Below, piece after piece: positions 36,027-45,036 of a stretch of 49,350 nt of DNA. The first letter of the stretch is position 1. Every line of letters starts with the position of its first letter. Origin of the DNA: Carboxylicivirga marina (GTDB lineage Bacteria; Bacteroidota; Bacteroidia; Bacteroidales; Marinilabiliaceae). The position numbers and the translations under genes are program-made. The notes under the pieces are model-generated. The model was not told where the DNA came from, ran no database searches, and saw only the letters and a list, made by a program, of their open reading frames with translations. The stretch spans positions 1 through 49,350 of the forward strand of contig NZ_JAENRR010000036.1 of assembly GCF_016612505.1 (NCBI RefSeq), given 5' to 3'.

Positions 36027-36278
36027 TTATTTGTCGGCTTTAGGTTTTTTCATAATGGCATAAATCTCAAACATAAAGCCAAATAACACCACAACTGGTG
36101 CCAGAGTAATGCGTCTGAAACTGAAAATTTCTTCATTAAAAACTGTTGGGTCATCACTACGGCCGCCAATCATTAATACAAATCCTAAAATGATAATGGC
36201 AAAACCAATAGCCAGTAATATGTAGTTTTCTTTAGCGAGAGCAAATTGAAACTTTTTATCCTCTTCCTTCTTTGACAT
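36027..36278 (-). CDS. DUF3098 small membrane protein
   Basis: An 83-residue protein with two transmembrane helices (about 19-39 and 53-73). The recognisable DUF3098 marks are FALAKENYILLAIGFAIIILGF, the loop GGRSDDPTVFNEEIFSFRRITLAP and VVVLFGFMFEIYAIM. Its position directly after ftsX and before uppP is kept in many Bacteroidota. That suggests a role in the cell envelope or division, but nothing is known experimentally to me. It is 31 nt after ftsX. Confidence 0.9.
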   Translation of the reverse strand: MSKKEEDKKFQFALAKENYILLAIGFAIIILGFVLMIGGRSDDPTVFNEEIFSFRRITLAPVVVLFGFMFEIYAIMKKPKADK

Positions 36279-36309
36279 TGTATCTGTTTTAATTTTTGTT
36301 GGATGGATA

Positions 36310-37188
36310 TTAGAAATATAAATCGTCGGTGCGTAAGTTCAGGTATTTATTAACCGCAAAAAAGGTAGATAAAAAGGTTATAAAAACCCCCAGAACAATA
36401 ACGATACCAAATAATATAAAGATTAAATCAATGTTGTTGAAGCCAATAACGCCTGCTAATTCTTTACTGCTTAGGTAAATCATCGAAGCCAGTAATGAAA
36501 TGGCTAATACTGATCCTACAAAGCCATGTAAGACACTGCCCAGCAATATTGGGCGGCGAATAAAGCCTTTTGTAGCACCAACTAATTGCATGGTTCGAAT
36601 TATAAAACGCTTTGAATAAACTGATAGGCGAATGGTGTTGTTAATAAGGGCCACGGCAATTAAAAGAAGCATAATAGCAAATCCAGCCAATACCAGTGCA
36701 ATTTTCTTGACATTCTGATGAACCAGATGAATAAGGTTCTTTTGGTAGATAACTTCTTTAACTTGTGGAAAATCCAGAATGACTTCTTCTACTTTGACCA
36801 GGCTATCTGGATTGGCATATTCGGCAAATAATTTTACATCAATGGATGATAATAAAGGGTTGTAACCCAGAAACTCAACAAAGTCTTCCCCTAATTCTTC
36901 GGTTAACTCTTCAGCGGCTCTGTCTTTATCGATGTATTCGGTTTGTTTGATAAACGGTGAAGTGCTCAGTAATTTTTCTAACCTTTTTACTTCAGCTTCA
37001 CGAGCATTGTCTTTTATCAAAATTGTAAAACCAATGTTTTCTTTTACGTAAGTCGATAGCCTTTGAGCATTTAGGAATAATAGTCCTATGATGCCTAACA
37101 AAAACAAAACCAACGCAATACTAATGGTTGTTGTAATGTAAGAACTGCGCAGTTTTCGTCCGCTTGTTATTTGTTTATTACCTGTCAT
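36310..37188 (-). CDS. ftsX: Cell division protein FtsX
   Basis: A 292-residue FtsX-type permease. The topology is a cytoplasmic N-terminus, one helix (about 17-38), a periplasmic domain of about 120 residues (ENIGFTILIKDNAREAEVKRLEKLL ... LLSSIDVKLFAEYAN), then three helices at about 168-190, 220-240 and 255-280. The loop KRFIIRTMQLVGATKGFIRRPILLGS is the FtsX signature that meets FtsE. FtsEX governs peptidoglycan hydrolases at the septum. ftsE is not adjacent, which is common in Bacteroidota. It is the first gene of the run that ends at queA, with a possible promoter box just upstream. Confidence 0.93.
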   Translation of the reverse strand: MTGNKQITSGRKLRSSYITTTISIALVLFLLGIIGLLFLNAQRLSTYVKENIGFTILIKDNAREAEVKRLEKLLSTSPFIKQTEYIDKDRAAEELTEELGEDFVEFLGYNPLLSSIDVKLFAEYANPDSLVKVEEVILDFPQVKEVIYQKNLIHLVHQNVKKIALVLAGFAIMLLLIAVALINNTIRLSVYSKRFIIRTMQLVGATKGFIRRPILLGSVLHGFVGSVLAISLLASMIYLSSKELAGVIGFNNIDLIFILFGIVIVLGVFITFLSTFFAVNKYLNLRTDDLYF

Positions 37189-37203
37189 CTTTAAGAATTA
37201 GTG

Positions 37204-37211
37204 CAAAAATA
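37204..37211 (-). promoter_or_regulatory. Possible -7 box for the ftsX operon
   Basis: On the minus strand this reads TATTTTTG (TAnnTTTG consensus), 15 nt upstream of the ftsX ATG. A -33 partner at the usual spacing is not obvious, so the call is tentative. Confidence 0.35.
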
Positions 37212-37361
37212 TAAAATGCCTTTAGAAGAGTTGGATAAGATGGCAATTAATCTTTGAATTAACAAAAATTAACCAAACTTGATGTCGCTTGATTTACAGC
37301 TCTTATTGCTGGAGTTATGCAAAGATTTTGCACTTTTGTGATACTTTACACAATGTGAGCT

Positions 37362-38585
37362 ATGAGTTACCGACTGGTTAAGATAACATCCTATTACAAA
37401 GACTTTTTGAGTTATTATTATAACAGTAACCCAAAGGTTAATGAATTAAACTATGATGAGCAGCATGCGCATTTAATGAAACAGCGTTTTGCCTGGTCTG
37501 ATGCTTATGCTTTTGCATTTAACCAAATGTGGTATGAAGCATCGGAGATTGTGGCCAATGCCCGTCCTATGCAAGAGCAGTGGTGTGCTGATAATGGTGT
37601 TGAGCATGGCTCTGATAAAGAAATACTGGTCGCTCAACTAAAGAAAATGCAGCCCGAAATAATCTGGTTGCAAGATAGTTATTCGTTCAATGGTGATTTC
37701 GTCCGTTTTTTAAAGAAACAAATCCCAAGTATCAGGCTGGCCATCGGAAACTGCTGTTCACCTATTACTCCTCAGTTTTATCCCGATTTTAAGGCTTTTG
37801 ATTTAATCACTGTTTGTGCGCCTTATTTTAAAAATCTGCTTGAGGAAAATGGATTGCCTAAATGCATTGTTATCCCGCATGCTTTCGATGGAAGAATTTT
37901 AAAAGAGTCAAAGTCAGATTTAAAGAAAAAGTTTGATTTCTTATTTACAGGTTCTCTTATCCTAGATCAAAACTTTCATAAAGAACGGATTAAGTTGTTG
38001 GAACAATTAGTTGATGAGGACTTGGATATAAACTTGCTGATCAACCTGAATACAGATTCGTCAAAAGGCATTTATGCGCGGCAGGCAGCCTATTTAGCGA
38101 GTCATCTACTAAAGAAATCAGGGTTAAATATAATTAATCAGAAGGTCAATGGTTTGAGTAAGGTGAGTAAGTTGCAATTCTTTCCGCGAGCCTCTAAAGT
38201 TAGTAGTGCATTAAGGCAGCAAATAAAGCCTCCAGTATTCGGGAAGGATATGTTTAGAGAGATTTCGCGATCGAAAATATCATTTAATATCCATGGTGAT
38301 ATTGCCAGCGATTTTGCGGCCAATATGCGAATGTACGAAGTAACGGGAATGGGAAGTTGCCTTTTGACAGATTGGAAAAATGATTTAGATAGTTACTTTC
38401 GCTCAGACGAAGTAGTTGCTTATAAATCATTGGATGAAGCAAAAGAAAAAATTAGTTATCTACTCCAAAATACTGATGAGTTAGAAACAATAGCCAGTAG
38501 GGGACAAAAACGAACCTTGTGTGAACATACTTTTGAGAATCGAGCTGCTATTATTGATGAAGCAATAAAAAAGCTATTGAAATAA
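37362..38585 (+). CDS. Glycosyltransferase, CgeB/GT4-like
   Basis: The 407-residue protein has the layout of the CgeB-like glycosyltransferase family. The N-terminal Rossmann half includes KMQPEIIWLQDSYSFNGDFVRFLK and RLAIGNCCSPITPQFYPDFKAFDLITVC. The C-terminal half has KKKFDFLFTGSL, ISRSKISFNIHGDI, then MRMYEVTGMGSCLLTDWKNDLDSYF with the usual E of the donor-sugar site, and DEAKEKISYLLQN. No signal or membrane anchor is seen. The sugar donor is unknown. It faces the glycan operon and its stop abuts the deacetylase stop with no space between them. It is divergent from ftsX. Confidence 0.8.
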   Translation: MSYRLVKITSYYKDFLSYYYNSNPKVNELNYDEQHAHLMKQRFAWSDAYAFAFNQMWYEASEIVANARPMQEQWCADNGVEHGSDKEILVAQLKKMQPEIIWLQDSYSFNGDFVRFLKKQIPSIRLAIGNCCSPITPQFYPDFKAFDLITVCAPYFKNLLEENGLPKCIVIPHAFDGRILKESKSDLKKKFDFLFTGSLILDQNFHKERIKLLEQLVDEDLDINLLINLNTDSSKGIYARQAAYLASHLLKKSGLNIINQKVNGLSKVSKLQFFPRASKVSSALRQQIKPPVFGKDMFREISRSKISFNIHGDIASDFAANMRMYEVTGMGSCLLTDWKNDLDSYFRSDEVVAYKSLDEAKEKISYLLQNTDELETIASRGQKRTLCEHTFENRAAIIDEAIKKLLK

Positions 38586-39953
38586 TTAAACCTTTGACAA
38601 GACATCAATGCCAGTTACCGATTCTGGATTCTGATTTGATATACACTCAAGCTGTTCAGCAAAGTATTTGTTGATGCCCGGGTATTCATACTCATCAAAA
38701 TTGCAATTGTGCCAAAGCAATACCATGAGTCCACCAAACTTTTTTATTTCATCAATTATATATTGAAATGAATCCTTCATATTATTGAAAGATAGATTTC
38801 TATATCCAAATAGTGTTGTGTCCATTATTGAAAGAGGAAACTCCCAAATAGACAGCATCTGATTGGCATCATGGTCGAATGGTTTAAACGGATAGCAGTA
38901 TGAATTACGAAAGCCTTCATGCTCCGCAAAGCCCATTGTGGTATCGTATTTAATGCCTGCGTTTTGTTGAATATTGAGCGTCGATGGATAATGAAACTTT
39001 AAGAAGTGCTGACGCGTTCCTGTAATGGTTGTGTTGCTTGCTTTTTCCAATCGTTGTTTGGCGTTAGCTATAGCTTCCTGGTTTGTGGCGGTTTTAATTG
39101 AACCATGAAGTCCAATCTCACACTTGTCATTTAAAAGCTTGGAAATCAAATTTTTAATCCTTTGTTCTTCAAGGTGATATTTAGCGTCGTGCGGCGAACC
39201 ATCGCGGTTTAAAAAGTACCACACAGATTTAAAATCGTATTGCTTTTCAAGTTTACGTAAGTCGTCAAAATTCCACCACGGATCGGGTTTGTAGCCCGGG
39301 AAAATGCTTGGAAGGATGGCATTAAGGGCTGCTTTCTTTAAGCTAGTTTTATCAATGTGTGCTTTTTTAATGCCGGCTAGCTGCAGAAATTTGTAGACCG
39401 TTTCGCGCCAATGGTAATAATCCACACGATCTACATCATGCGTGAGCATAAAACCGAAATTTTCAAACATGCGTTTTCGTTCAAATGCGATGTTGTGTTT
39501 CTGGCTGAATTGCTCAATGGCATCAATTATGACTTCGAAATAATAATTGACAATAGGTTTACGCACCATCTTAAGTTGGTGCTGGATTGAGTTGTTGTAC
39601 TTAAACCGTCCCATTGAATCGGATATGTCACTCAACGTTTCCTGATAGCCACTTAGTAAGTAAAAAGCAGATTTAAGTATGTCGTGATGAAAGATGATTG
39701 AATCATTTTCCCACTCAAACAACTCTTCCTTGTCGTTATTAGGAAAAAGAAGAGGGATGTCATTTCCCTTGTAATGCACCGTCTTTGCAGTGCTTAATGA
39801 TTTGTTAGATGCTTTAAAAACAATTTTATTTTTAGGAATACTATCGTTATCACCATAAACCAATGAATCTTTAATCGATTTGTTTAGATGAAGGTGTTGG
39901 CCCAGATGAAAAAGGACATATTCGTATTGTTGTATATTTAAAGCAGCTTCCAT
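38586..39953 (-). CDS. Polysaccharide deacetylase family protein
   Basis: The 455-residue protein has an N-terminal domain of about 160 residues found with Bacteroidota deacetylases, then a NodB-like core. Metal-site candidates are HDVD (residues 172-175, in FMLTHDVDRVDYY) and His283 in IGLHGS; the fold continues with RQHFLKFHYP and ends with FGGLMVLLWHNCNFDEYEYPG. The usual HxxxH of NodB enzymes is reduced to a single His-Gly-Ser, so activity and substrate are uncertain. It ends a six-gene leftward unit and would trim acetyl groups from a surface glycan if active. There is no signal peptide. Confidence 0.8.
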   Translation of the reverse strand: MEAALNIQQYEYVLFHLGQHLHLNKSIKDSLVYGDNDSIPKNKIVFKASNKSLSTAKTVHYKGNDIPLLFPNNDKEELFEWENDSIIFHHDILKSAFYLLSGYQETLSDISDSMGRFKYNNSIQHQLKMVRKPIVNYYFEVIIDAIEQFSQKHNIAFERKRMFENFGFMLTHDVDRVDYYHWRETVYKFLQLAGIKKAHIDKTSLKKAALNAILPSIFPGYKPDPWWNFDDLRKLEKQYDFKSVWYFLNRDGSPHDAKYHLEEQRIKNLISKLLNDKCEIGLHGSIKTATNQEAIANAKQRLEKASNTTITGTRQHFLKFHYPSTLNIQQNAGIKYDTTMGFAEHEGFRNSYCYPFKPFDHDANQMLSIWEFPLSIMDTTLFGYRNLSFNNMKDSFQYIIDEIKKFGGLMVLLWHNCNFDEYEYPGINKYFAEQLECISNQNPESVTGIDVLSKV

Positions 39954-39964
39954 TAATTTTAAGG

Positions 39965-40585
39965 TTATTCAGTTGATAAAACAAAAAAGTGTTGTGAGAA
40001 TTTTCTGCAATCATTAATTATTTTAAAACCTTGTTCTGTAATATCTTGTTTAATCTTATTGAAGCGATACTTTTGATACCCAATTTCCCAATGGTGATGA
40101 TTTGTGGTTAGTTTGTTGCGGCGTGTGGCAATCTGAAAAGCAATGCGACCAAAAACGTGAAGCCTAATATCAAAATCAAACCATACCTTAATGTTAAGTG
40201 GCATACTAATGATGAGCTTCTTTACGCCACTATCTTTAGCTTTCTTTAGCGCCAACATGTATTCATCGTAAGGTATGTGTTCAAATACTTCAAAGGCAAG
40301 TATTGTGTCAATGTTGGCAGGTAAATCATCGCTCACAATATTGGCTACAATATCGGGTTTCTTATCTGCATCAATATCCATTGAGATGATATTGTAATTT
40401 TTACTCTTTAAATAGTTGTAGGTAAAGCTACTGCCTATTCCAACCTCAAGTATCGATTCTTTATGTTCAACGTGTTTCTGTATTAAACTCTGTTGAAAAT
40501 GATAATACTGCCAGTGGCGTTCGTTTTCAAGTTTATGAATCCACTCGCTTGAGTACTGATATTTCTCGTTTGCTTGGGGCTGCAT
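39965..40585 (-). CDS. Class I SAM-dependent methyltransferase
   Basis: The 206-residue protein has a SAM-binding motif I, ESILEVGIGSSFTYNYLKSK, an acidic strand end NIISMDIDADKKPDIVANI, and a post-motif IDTILAFEVFEHIPYDEY with EHIP as in many sugar methyltransferases. A basic C-terminal half (RRNKLTTNHHHWEIGYQKYRF) is unusual. The target is unknown; a glycan or lipid-linked sugar is likely from the operon. It begins at the nucleotide next to the stop of the FemAB-like gene, so coupling is tight. Confidence 0.82.
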   Translation of the reverse strand: MQPQANEKYQYSSEWIHKLENERHWQYYHFQQSLIQKHVEHKESILEVGIGSSFTYNYLKSKNYNIISMDIDADKKPDIVANIVSDDLPANIDTILAFEVFEHIPYDEYMLALKKAKDSGVKKLIISMPLNIKVWFDFDIRLHVFGRIAFQIATRRNKLTTNHHHWEIGYQKYRFNKIKQDITEQGFKIINDCRKFSQHFFVLSTE

Positions 40586-41590
40586 CTATTTTTGGGTTAG
40601 TTTTTTAAGTCTAAGGAGTAATTTAAATATTTGGCCACTGTCTTTTGCAACATGGTAATATGGCTCGGCAATAAAATTAAAACCCGATTTGTATTTAGCA
40701 ATGCTTGGTGTATTGGCACCTCTAAAATCGTATGTTTTTACACCTTTTTCATGGAGCATTTCAAATATCTTATAACTCAGCAACTGGTTAAGACCGGTAT
40801 TAAAATACTCTTCGTTTCCGCCAGCCTGAAAGTCCACCGCTATTTCCGAATTGAGAACAAGAACTCTGGTGGCAATGGCTACATCATTTAGAAAAATGTT
40901 ACAAACAATGGCTTTATTAAGCTCTGAAAGTTTTGTTAATAAGCTGATAAATTGCTCTTTGGCCAATATGTGTGGTTTGTTGTTTTTCTTAAGTGAGCGA
41001 TCAATTAAATCGTAACTCAATTTCATTTGTTCCTGAGAGCTTGATGAATCAAAACTATAATTCAGCTTTTGAGCTTTTTTAATCTTGTTTCGAATATCAG
41101 GGTTAAATTCAGAAAGTAATTGTTCCGGTGACTTAATTGCACCCCTGTAGGTATACCTGATTTCTTCAGAATAGCCATTCCATTGGAGTGGTCTGATGTC
41201 GGTAGTGGCACAATTTAGGGTAAACTCAACATGTGAATATTGCTGTTCGAGAAAATTTGTGAATTCTTTGATGATTTCGAAATAATGGCTCTCTTTTTTA
41301 GATTCTAGTTTTGTATCACGTGTCAAGATGACCATGTAATTATCAATTCCCAGCAGATTGACAATGAGTTTATATTTTCCAAATTTCACACGGTATAAGT
41401 ATGCGAATCCGGCAATTAATTCATCATTTTTGAAACAAGCAACAATCTCAAACTTTTCATTGGAAGCTTCACAATAGCTGCTAAACCAGTCGCTGCTCAT
41501 AAATGGGCTCGGTTCCGGCACTTTTGCTAATAATTGTTCCCACTTCGGAAATTCTTCTTTATCAAGTGTTTTAAACGTGTATTTACTCAT
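40586..41590 (-). CDS. GNAT family N-acetyltransferase, FemAB-like
   Basis: The 334-residue protein resembles the FemAB-like double-GNAT group (BcsL/Acetyltransf_6): FMSSDWFSSYCEASNEKFEIVACFKNDELIAGFAYLYRV in the N-terminal lobe, and DIRNKIKKAQKLNYSF, then AIATRVLVLNSEIAVDFQAGGNEEYFNTGLNQLLSYKIFEMLHEKGVKTYDFRGAN in the C-terminal lobe, which ends with IAKYKSGFN as in family members. Relatives add acyl or aminoacyl groups to surface sugars or peptides. The substrate is not readable from sequence. It lies 18 nt after the sulfotransferase gene. Confidence 0.75.
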   Translation of the reverse strand: MSKYTFKTLDKEEFPKWEQLLAKVPEPSPFMSSDWFSSYCEASNEKFEIVACFKNDELIAGFAYLYRVKFGKYKLIVNLLGIDNYMVILTRDTKLESKKESHYFEIIKEFTNFLEQQYSHVEFTLNCATTDIRPLQWNGYSEEIRYTYRGAIKSPEQLLSEFNPDIRNKIKKAQKLNYSFDSSSSQEQMKLSYDLIDRSLKKNNKPHILAKEQFISLLTKLSELNKAIVCNIFLNDVAIATRVLVLNSEIAVDFQAGGNEEYFNTGLNQLLSYKIFEMLHEKGVKTYDFRGANTPSIAKYKSGFNFIAEPYYHVAKDSGQIFKLLLRLKKLTQK

Positions 41591-41608
41591 CGTCTAAGTT
41601 CAAAGTCT

Positions 41609-42556
41609 TTATTGCATTGATAGATTACTGGTGTGATTTTCCCAGTCAAGCTGCTCAATATAATTCTTAATTTTCACAAAGGTAGCATCATCCAAGCGTT
41701 GATTGTTGCTTATATTAATCTCAATTGAATCAGCAAAAGCACGCTTGGTACAATCAATGTGTTTTGATAAATGTTCAATAATAGTTTCATTTAAAGCTTC
41801 ATAATCGATGACATTAACCTGTTGTTCTTCAAATAGCCTTAAGTCTTTATGAATTTGTTTCTCAATCAGATATATTTGCCATACAATCTGTTCAAGTTCA
41901 TCGTCCATTTGGGCTAATAAGGCATGCTCTTTAGGTTTGATGCTCCAAACTTCGTTGGCAGGTGTGTTACTTTTGCGTTTTCCGAGTAATATGGATTGTG
42001 CCACATACAGAGGATTGCGCTTGATGTAAATAATTTTTGCTTCCGGAAAAGTTGTTTTTACAAAAGGCAAGCGCACTGAAAAGGATAAGTTTTTGAACAG
42101 AATAGGTTTATCATACCTGTTTGTAATCGCCTGAAGCAATTCTTTTATCTGGCCAATGCTTTGCGTATTCATCTCATCAAGCTCGATGTAATGGCGATCC
42201 CTTGGTAGCCATTTATACCAAAATAATCCTTCATTGGGCGCATGCAAGCCCTTTGTGTTTCCGTGATTTGATGATGAGCTATTGTGCGACTTGTTACCAA
42301 ATATTTTCTGGCTGAACCAAAAACCGATATATGGATTGTTTCTGGCCATATTAATTAAATTATCAATGTATAATACATCTAATTTTTGGGTTAAAGCCTG
42401 ATACAATATGGTTGATCCGGTTCGGGGAGGTCCAATAATAAAAGTGGGAGCATGCCTCATTTTATTGGCTGAATAGCGTTTTATAAGTGGCCGCTCAATA
42501 AGGTTTAACAACCATGATGAGTATTTAAATAGTCTTCGGATAATGAATTCGCCCAT
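41609..42556 (-). CDS. Sulfotransferase family protein
   Basis: The 315-residue protein has a sulfotransferase PAPS 5'-phosphosulfate-binding loop, FIIGPPRTGSTILYQAL (Gly42-Thr49), and a 3'-phosphate-type strand around FPEAKIIYIKRNPLYVAQSIL. The LSFSVRLPFVKTTFP segment fits the core fold. These marks are shared by bacterial glycan and lipid sulfotransferases. A sulfated surface polysaccharide is therefore plausible, although the acceptor is unknown and no PAPS-forming genes are in the window. It lies 5 nt after the flippase gene. Confidence 0.8.
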   Translation of the reverse strand: MGEFIIRRLFKYSSWLLNLIERPLIKRYSANKMRHAPTFIIGPPRTGSTILYQALTQKLDVLYIDNLINMARNNPYIGFWFSQKIFGNKSHNSSSSNHGNTKGLHAPNEGLFWYKWLPRDRHYIELDEMNTQSIGQIKELLQAITNRYDKPILFKNLSFSVRLPFVKTTFPEAKIIYIKRNPLYVAQSILLGKRKSNTPANEVWSIKPKEHALLAQMDDELEQIVWQIYLIEKQIHKDLRLFEEQQVNVIDYEALNETIIEHLSKHIDCTKRAFADSIEINISNNQRLDDATFVKIKNYIEQLDWENHTSNLSMQ

Positions 42557-42561
42557 GCCGC

Positions 42562-44028
42562 TTATTTTTTGGATAATACTTTTTTCCCAATTCGAATCAT
42601 TTCGGTGATTTCTTCGGGCAGGATGATTTTTAACACCATAAGGGCTCCTACAAATATACCGGCCATTAGTAGTTTTATAACGATGGCTACAATGATATTA
42701 TCAGGCAGTATAAAGCTGATCAAAACCAGGCTAATCCATAGGATGATCATTTTTAAGGAAGCTTTCAGGTCAAAAGCAATGCTTTCTGATTTGCTGGCTT
42801 CGATATAAAACCAAATGGCAGCAATTAATTGCACCAGCATTGTTGACCATGCAGCACCAATTTTCCCTATTGGAGGCACCAAAACAATGTTTAATACCAG
42901 GTTTAAGATGCCGATTATTATAAGGATTTTTGAAATAATCTTTGTGCGTTTGTGTTTGTGCAACGGCAGTGTAAAAAAGTTCCTCAAACCCGAGAAAATC
43001 AATCCTAAGATTAAAATTGGTGTAAGAAATATACCATCGTTATAAAAGTCATCACCCGCCGAAACAACCCAAAGGATTTCTTTTGAAAACAATACAATGC
43101 CCAGACCTGCAATGGTGATTATAATTAAAAAGTAGCGCTGAAGGCTTTGAAACACCTTCTCGTTATCGGCATTGCGAAATGACTGGTAGTAATAAAATGT
43201 GTAAGCCGTTAAAAAAGACGAGATAAAAACCATGTCGAGCAGATTGGCTACTTTAAAAGCCAAGCCATAACTACCCGATTCAGCAGGATTAAAAAACTGA
43301 TTGATGATATGTCTGTCGCTAAGGTTTAAGAATGTGGTTAGAATGGCTGAGAGCGCCAAAGGTAAGCCATAAGCAATCATTTCTTTTAGTAAAGGAGTAT
43401 TAAAACTCAGCTTAAAATGACTCTTAATTATCGGAATTAAACCTAAAAAAGTGAGTGTGTTGGCAATCATTTGAGCTTTAAATGCGCCCTCGAGTCCTTC
43501 CTTTTTAAAGTACAGGAAATACACGGTAAACAAAATGGTCATCAGCACATTAATAGTGCTGTGCTTGGTTTGTGCAGCGGCCCGTTGCTTGAGTTTTATC
43601 AAAAGGTAAGGCATCTCTTGAAACATGCGAAACAAGCTTGAAATCAGGAAGTAGATAAGCACTTGATGGCTGACTTCGTACTTTAAGATGACTTGTGAGT
43701 ATCGAAAAAGAGCAGCTGCAAATATCAATAATACGACAATTGAAATGCTGTAATTAAAAGCAATGGCAGTGGTAAACAATGATTTTTTCTGAGCTTTATC
43801 GGCCATGTCATTAAACCATCGGGTAAAGCCACTTTTAACCCCCCATCCTGACGATATCATTGTCAGCATAAAGATGGTTTCAAGAAGTGTCCACACACCA
43901 AATTCTTCTGTGGAAGTATAAAAGGTAATTAGCGGTAAAATGATGATACCACTCAATTTCCTGATGGTGTTGCCAATGCTATATATGGCAGTGGTTTTAA
44001 ATACCTTATGGGTCGATTGCTTCATCAA
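42562..44028 (-). CDS. Polysaccharide flippase (Wzx-like, MOP superfamily)
   Basis: This 488-residue membrane protein has about 12-14 hydrophobic helices. Opening AIYSIGNTIRKLSGIIILPLITFYTS and the later GLPLALSAILTTFLNLSDRHIINQFFNPAESGSYGLAFKVANL are typical of Wzx/RfbX O-unit flippases. It would move a lipid-linked oligosaccharide across the inner membrane. No polymerase (Wzy) or initiating transferase is in the window. It is the second gene of the leftward unit, 7 nt after the FkbM methyltransferase. Confidence 0.85.
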   Translation of the reverse strand: MMKQSTHKVFKTTAIYSIGNTIRKLSGIIILPLITFYTSTEEFGVWTLLETIFMLTMISSGWGVKSGFTRWFNDMADKAQKKSLFTTAIAFNYSISIVVLLIFAAALFRYSQVILKYEVSHQVLIYFLISSLFRMFQEMPYLLIKLKQRAAAQTKHSTINVLMTILFTVYFLYFKKEGLEGAFKAQMIANTLTFLGLIPIIKSHFKLSFNTPLLKEMIAYGLPLALSAILTTFLNLSDRHIINQFFNPAESGSYGLAFKVANLLDMVFISSFLTAYTFYYYQSFRNADNEKVFQSLQRYFLIIITIAGLGIVLFSKEILWVVSAGDDFYNDGIFLTPILILGLIFSGLRNFFTLPLHKHKRTKIISKILIIIGILNLVLNIVLVPPIGKIGAAWSTMLVQLIAAIWFYIEASKSESIAFDLKASLKMIILWISLVLISFILPDNIIVAIVIKLLMAGIFVGALMVLKIILPEEITEMIRIGKKVLSKK

Positions 44029-44035
44029 ACAACTG

Positions 44036-44725
44036 TTACTTTTTAATAAAGGAAATTTCCTCGGTTAAATCGGAGATAGCAAATACTTCGTAACCATGTG
44101 CCTTCATTTGTTCAATGGCATTCTTTGTTTTGTTATTGCCATTGGGATAAAGACGGTGGTGAAACTCAACAAGCACTTGCTTTATCTCGATGCCCGAAGC
44201 TAGTATGTTGGGTATAACATCGTATTCGGCCCCTTCAATATCCATTTTCAACAAATCAATGTGCTGATGCTGTTTATCTTTAACAATGTCAGCAAGCGTT
44301 TTTACCGGTACCGATATTTTCTGTTGCTCATCGGTAATGCTGTTGCTACTGAGGCTGCCAGATACATGGGCATTGTTTTTGGGCAAAAAGAAATCGATGT
44401 TACCACTCTCGTGACTTATGCCAAGGGGTTCAAAGATAAATTGTTCTGAATTTACGTTCTTTCTCACCCAATCAATAGATCTTGGTGTAGGGTCGAAGCC
44501 ATGAACTGTACATTTGCATTGGTTCATTAGTTGCTGGTCAAAACTAATGTCTTCGCCAATGCCAAAAGAATACACGATTGAATCGCTTTTAAGCAAATTG
44601 GTATGGACAAAGAATCCTCCATTTTTAGAGCCAAGCCAATCTGATTCAATGTGAATGCTCTTTTTTATAAATGGAGATTTGCCTCTCAATGCCCTGTAAA
44701 TATGAAGTAGCTGTTTCTTTAGCAT
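44036..44725 (-). CDS. FkbM family methyltransferase
   Basis: The 229-residue protein carries the FkbM pattern: a lead strand SIVYSFGIGEDISFDQQL for SAM binding, VHGFDPTPRSIDWV, the mid-domain KTLADIVKDKQ and the signature HIDLLKMDIEGAEYDVIPN. The family makes O-methyl groups on sugars or related acceptors. It is the first gene of the leftward glycan unit. A minus-strand TACTTTTG box lies about 25 nt upstream. Confidence 0.85.
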   Translation of the reverse strand: MLKKQLLHIYRALRGKSPFIKKSIHIESDWLGSKNGGFFVHTNLLKSDSIVYSFGIGEDISFDQQLMNQCKCTVHGFDPTPRSIDWVRKNVNSEQFIFEPLGISHESGNIDFFLPKNNAHVSGSLSSNSITDEQQKISVPVKTLADIVKDKQHQHIDLLKMDIEGAEYDVIPNILASGIEIKQVLVEFHHRLYPNGNNKTKNAIEQMKAHGYEVFAISDLTEEISFIKK

Positions 44726-44751
44726 GTTGAATCGAAACTATAAGTTTAAAG

Positions 44752-44759
44752 CAAAAGTA
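44752..44759 (-). promoter_or_regulatory. Possible -7 box for the glycan operon
   Basis: On the minus strand this reads TACTTTTG (TAnnTTTG), 27 nt upstream of the FkbM ATG. Upstream sequence at 18-20 nt contains only a loose TTT, so the -33 element is weak. Confidence 0.4.
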
Positions 44760-44898
44760 ATAAACTATCTCTTTGAAAGATGCCTATTCTAATGCTTAAG
44801 TATATTACCAATTGAAGTTTTTTGAAAAATAGATATTCAATTATATTCTTACGGCATAAAATTTGCTTCGTATCGGGCCTAACTTTAACGCTAATTTT

Positions 44899-45018
44899 AT
44901 GAAGAAAGCTAACCCTAACAAGTTGGTCAGCCTGATGAAATCACAAAATTTTCCGCAGGTAATGTTACTGTATCAACTAATAATTTTAATCATTATTACA
45001 TTAATACTGATATTCTAA
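44899..45018 (+). CDS. Candidate 39-residue membrane microprotein
   Basis: A short reading frame codes for 39 residues: a basic, polar N-terminal half (MKKANPNKLVSLMKSQNFPQ) and a hydrophobic half (VMLLYQLIILIIITLILIF) long enough to cross the membrane once. A TAACTTTA box at 44882-44889 lies about 10 nt before the ATG, and an intrinsic terminator follows 18 nt after the stop. The unit sits alone between the divergent FkbM gene and the convergent helicase gene. It could be a small membrane regulator or a type I toxin-like peptide. Chance cannot be excluded; no homologue is known to me. Confidence 0.45.
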   Translation: MKKANPNKLVSLMKSQNFPQVMLLYQLIILIIITLILIF

Positions 45019-45036
45019 CAACCCCTTAACCAATAA

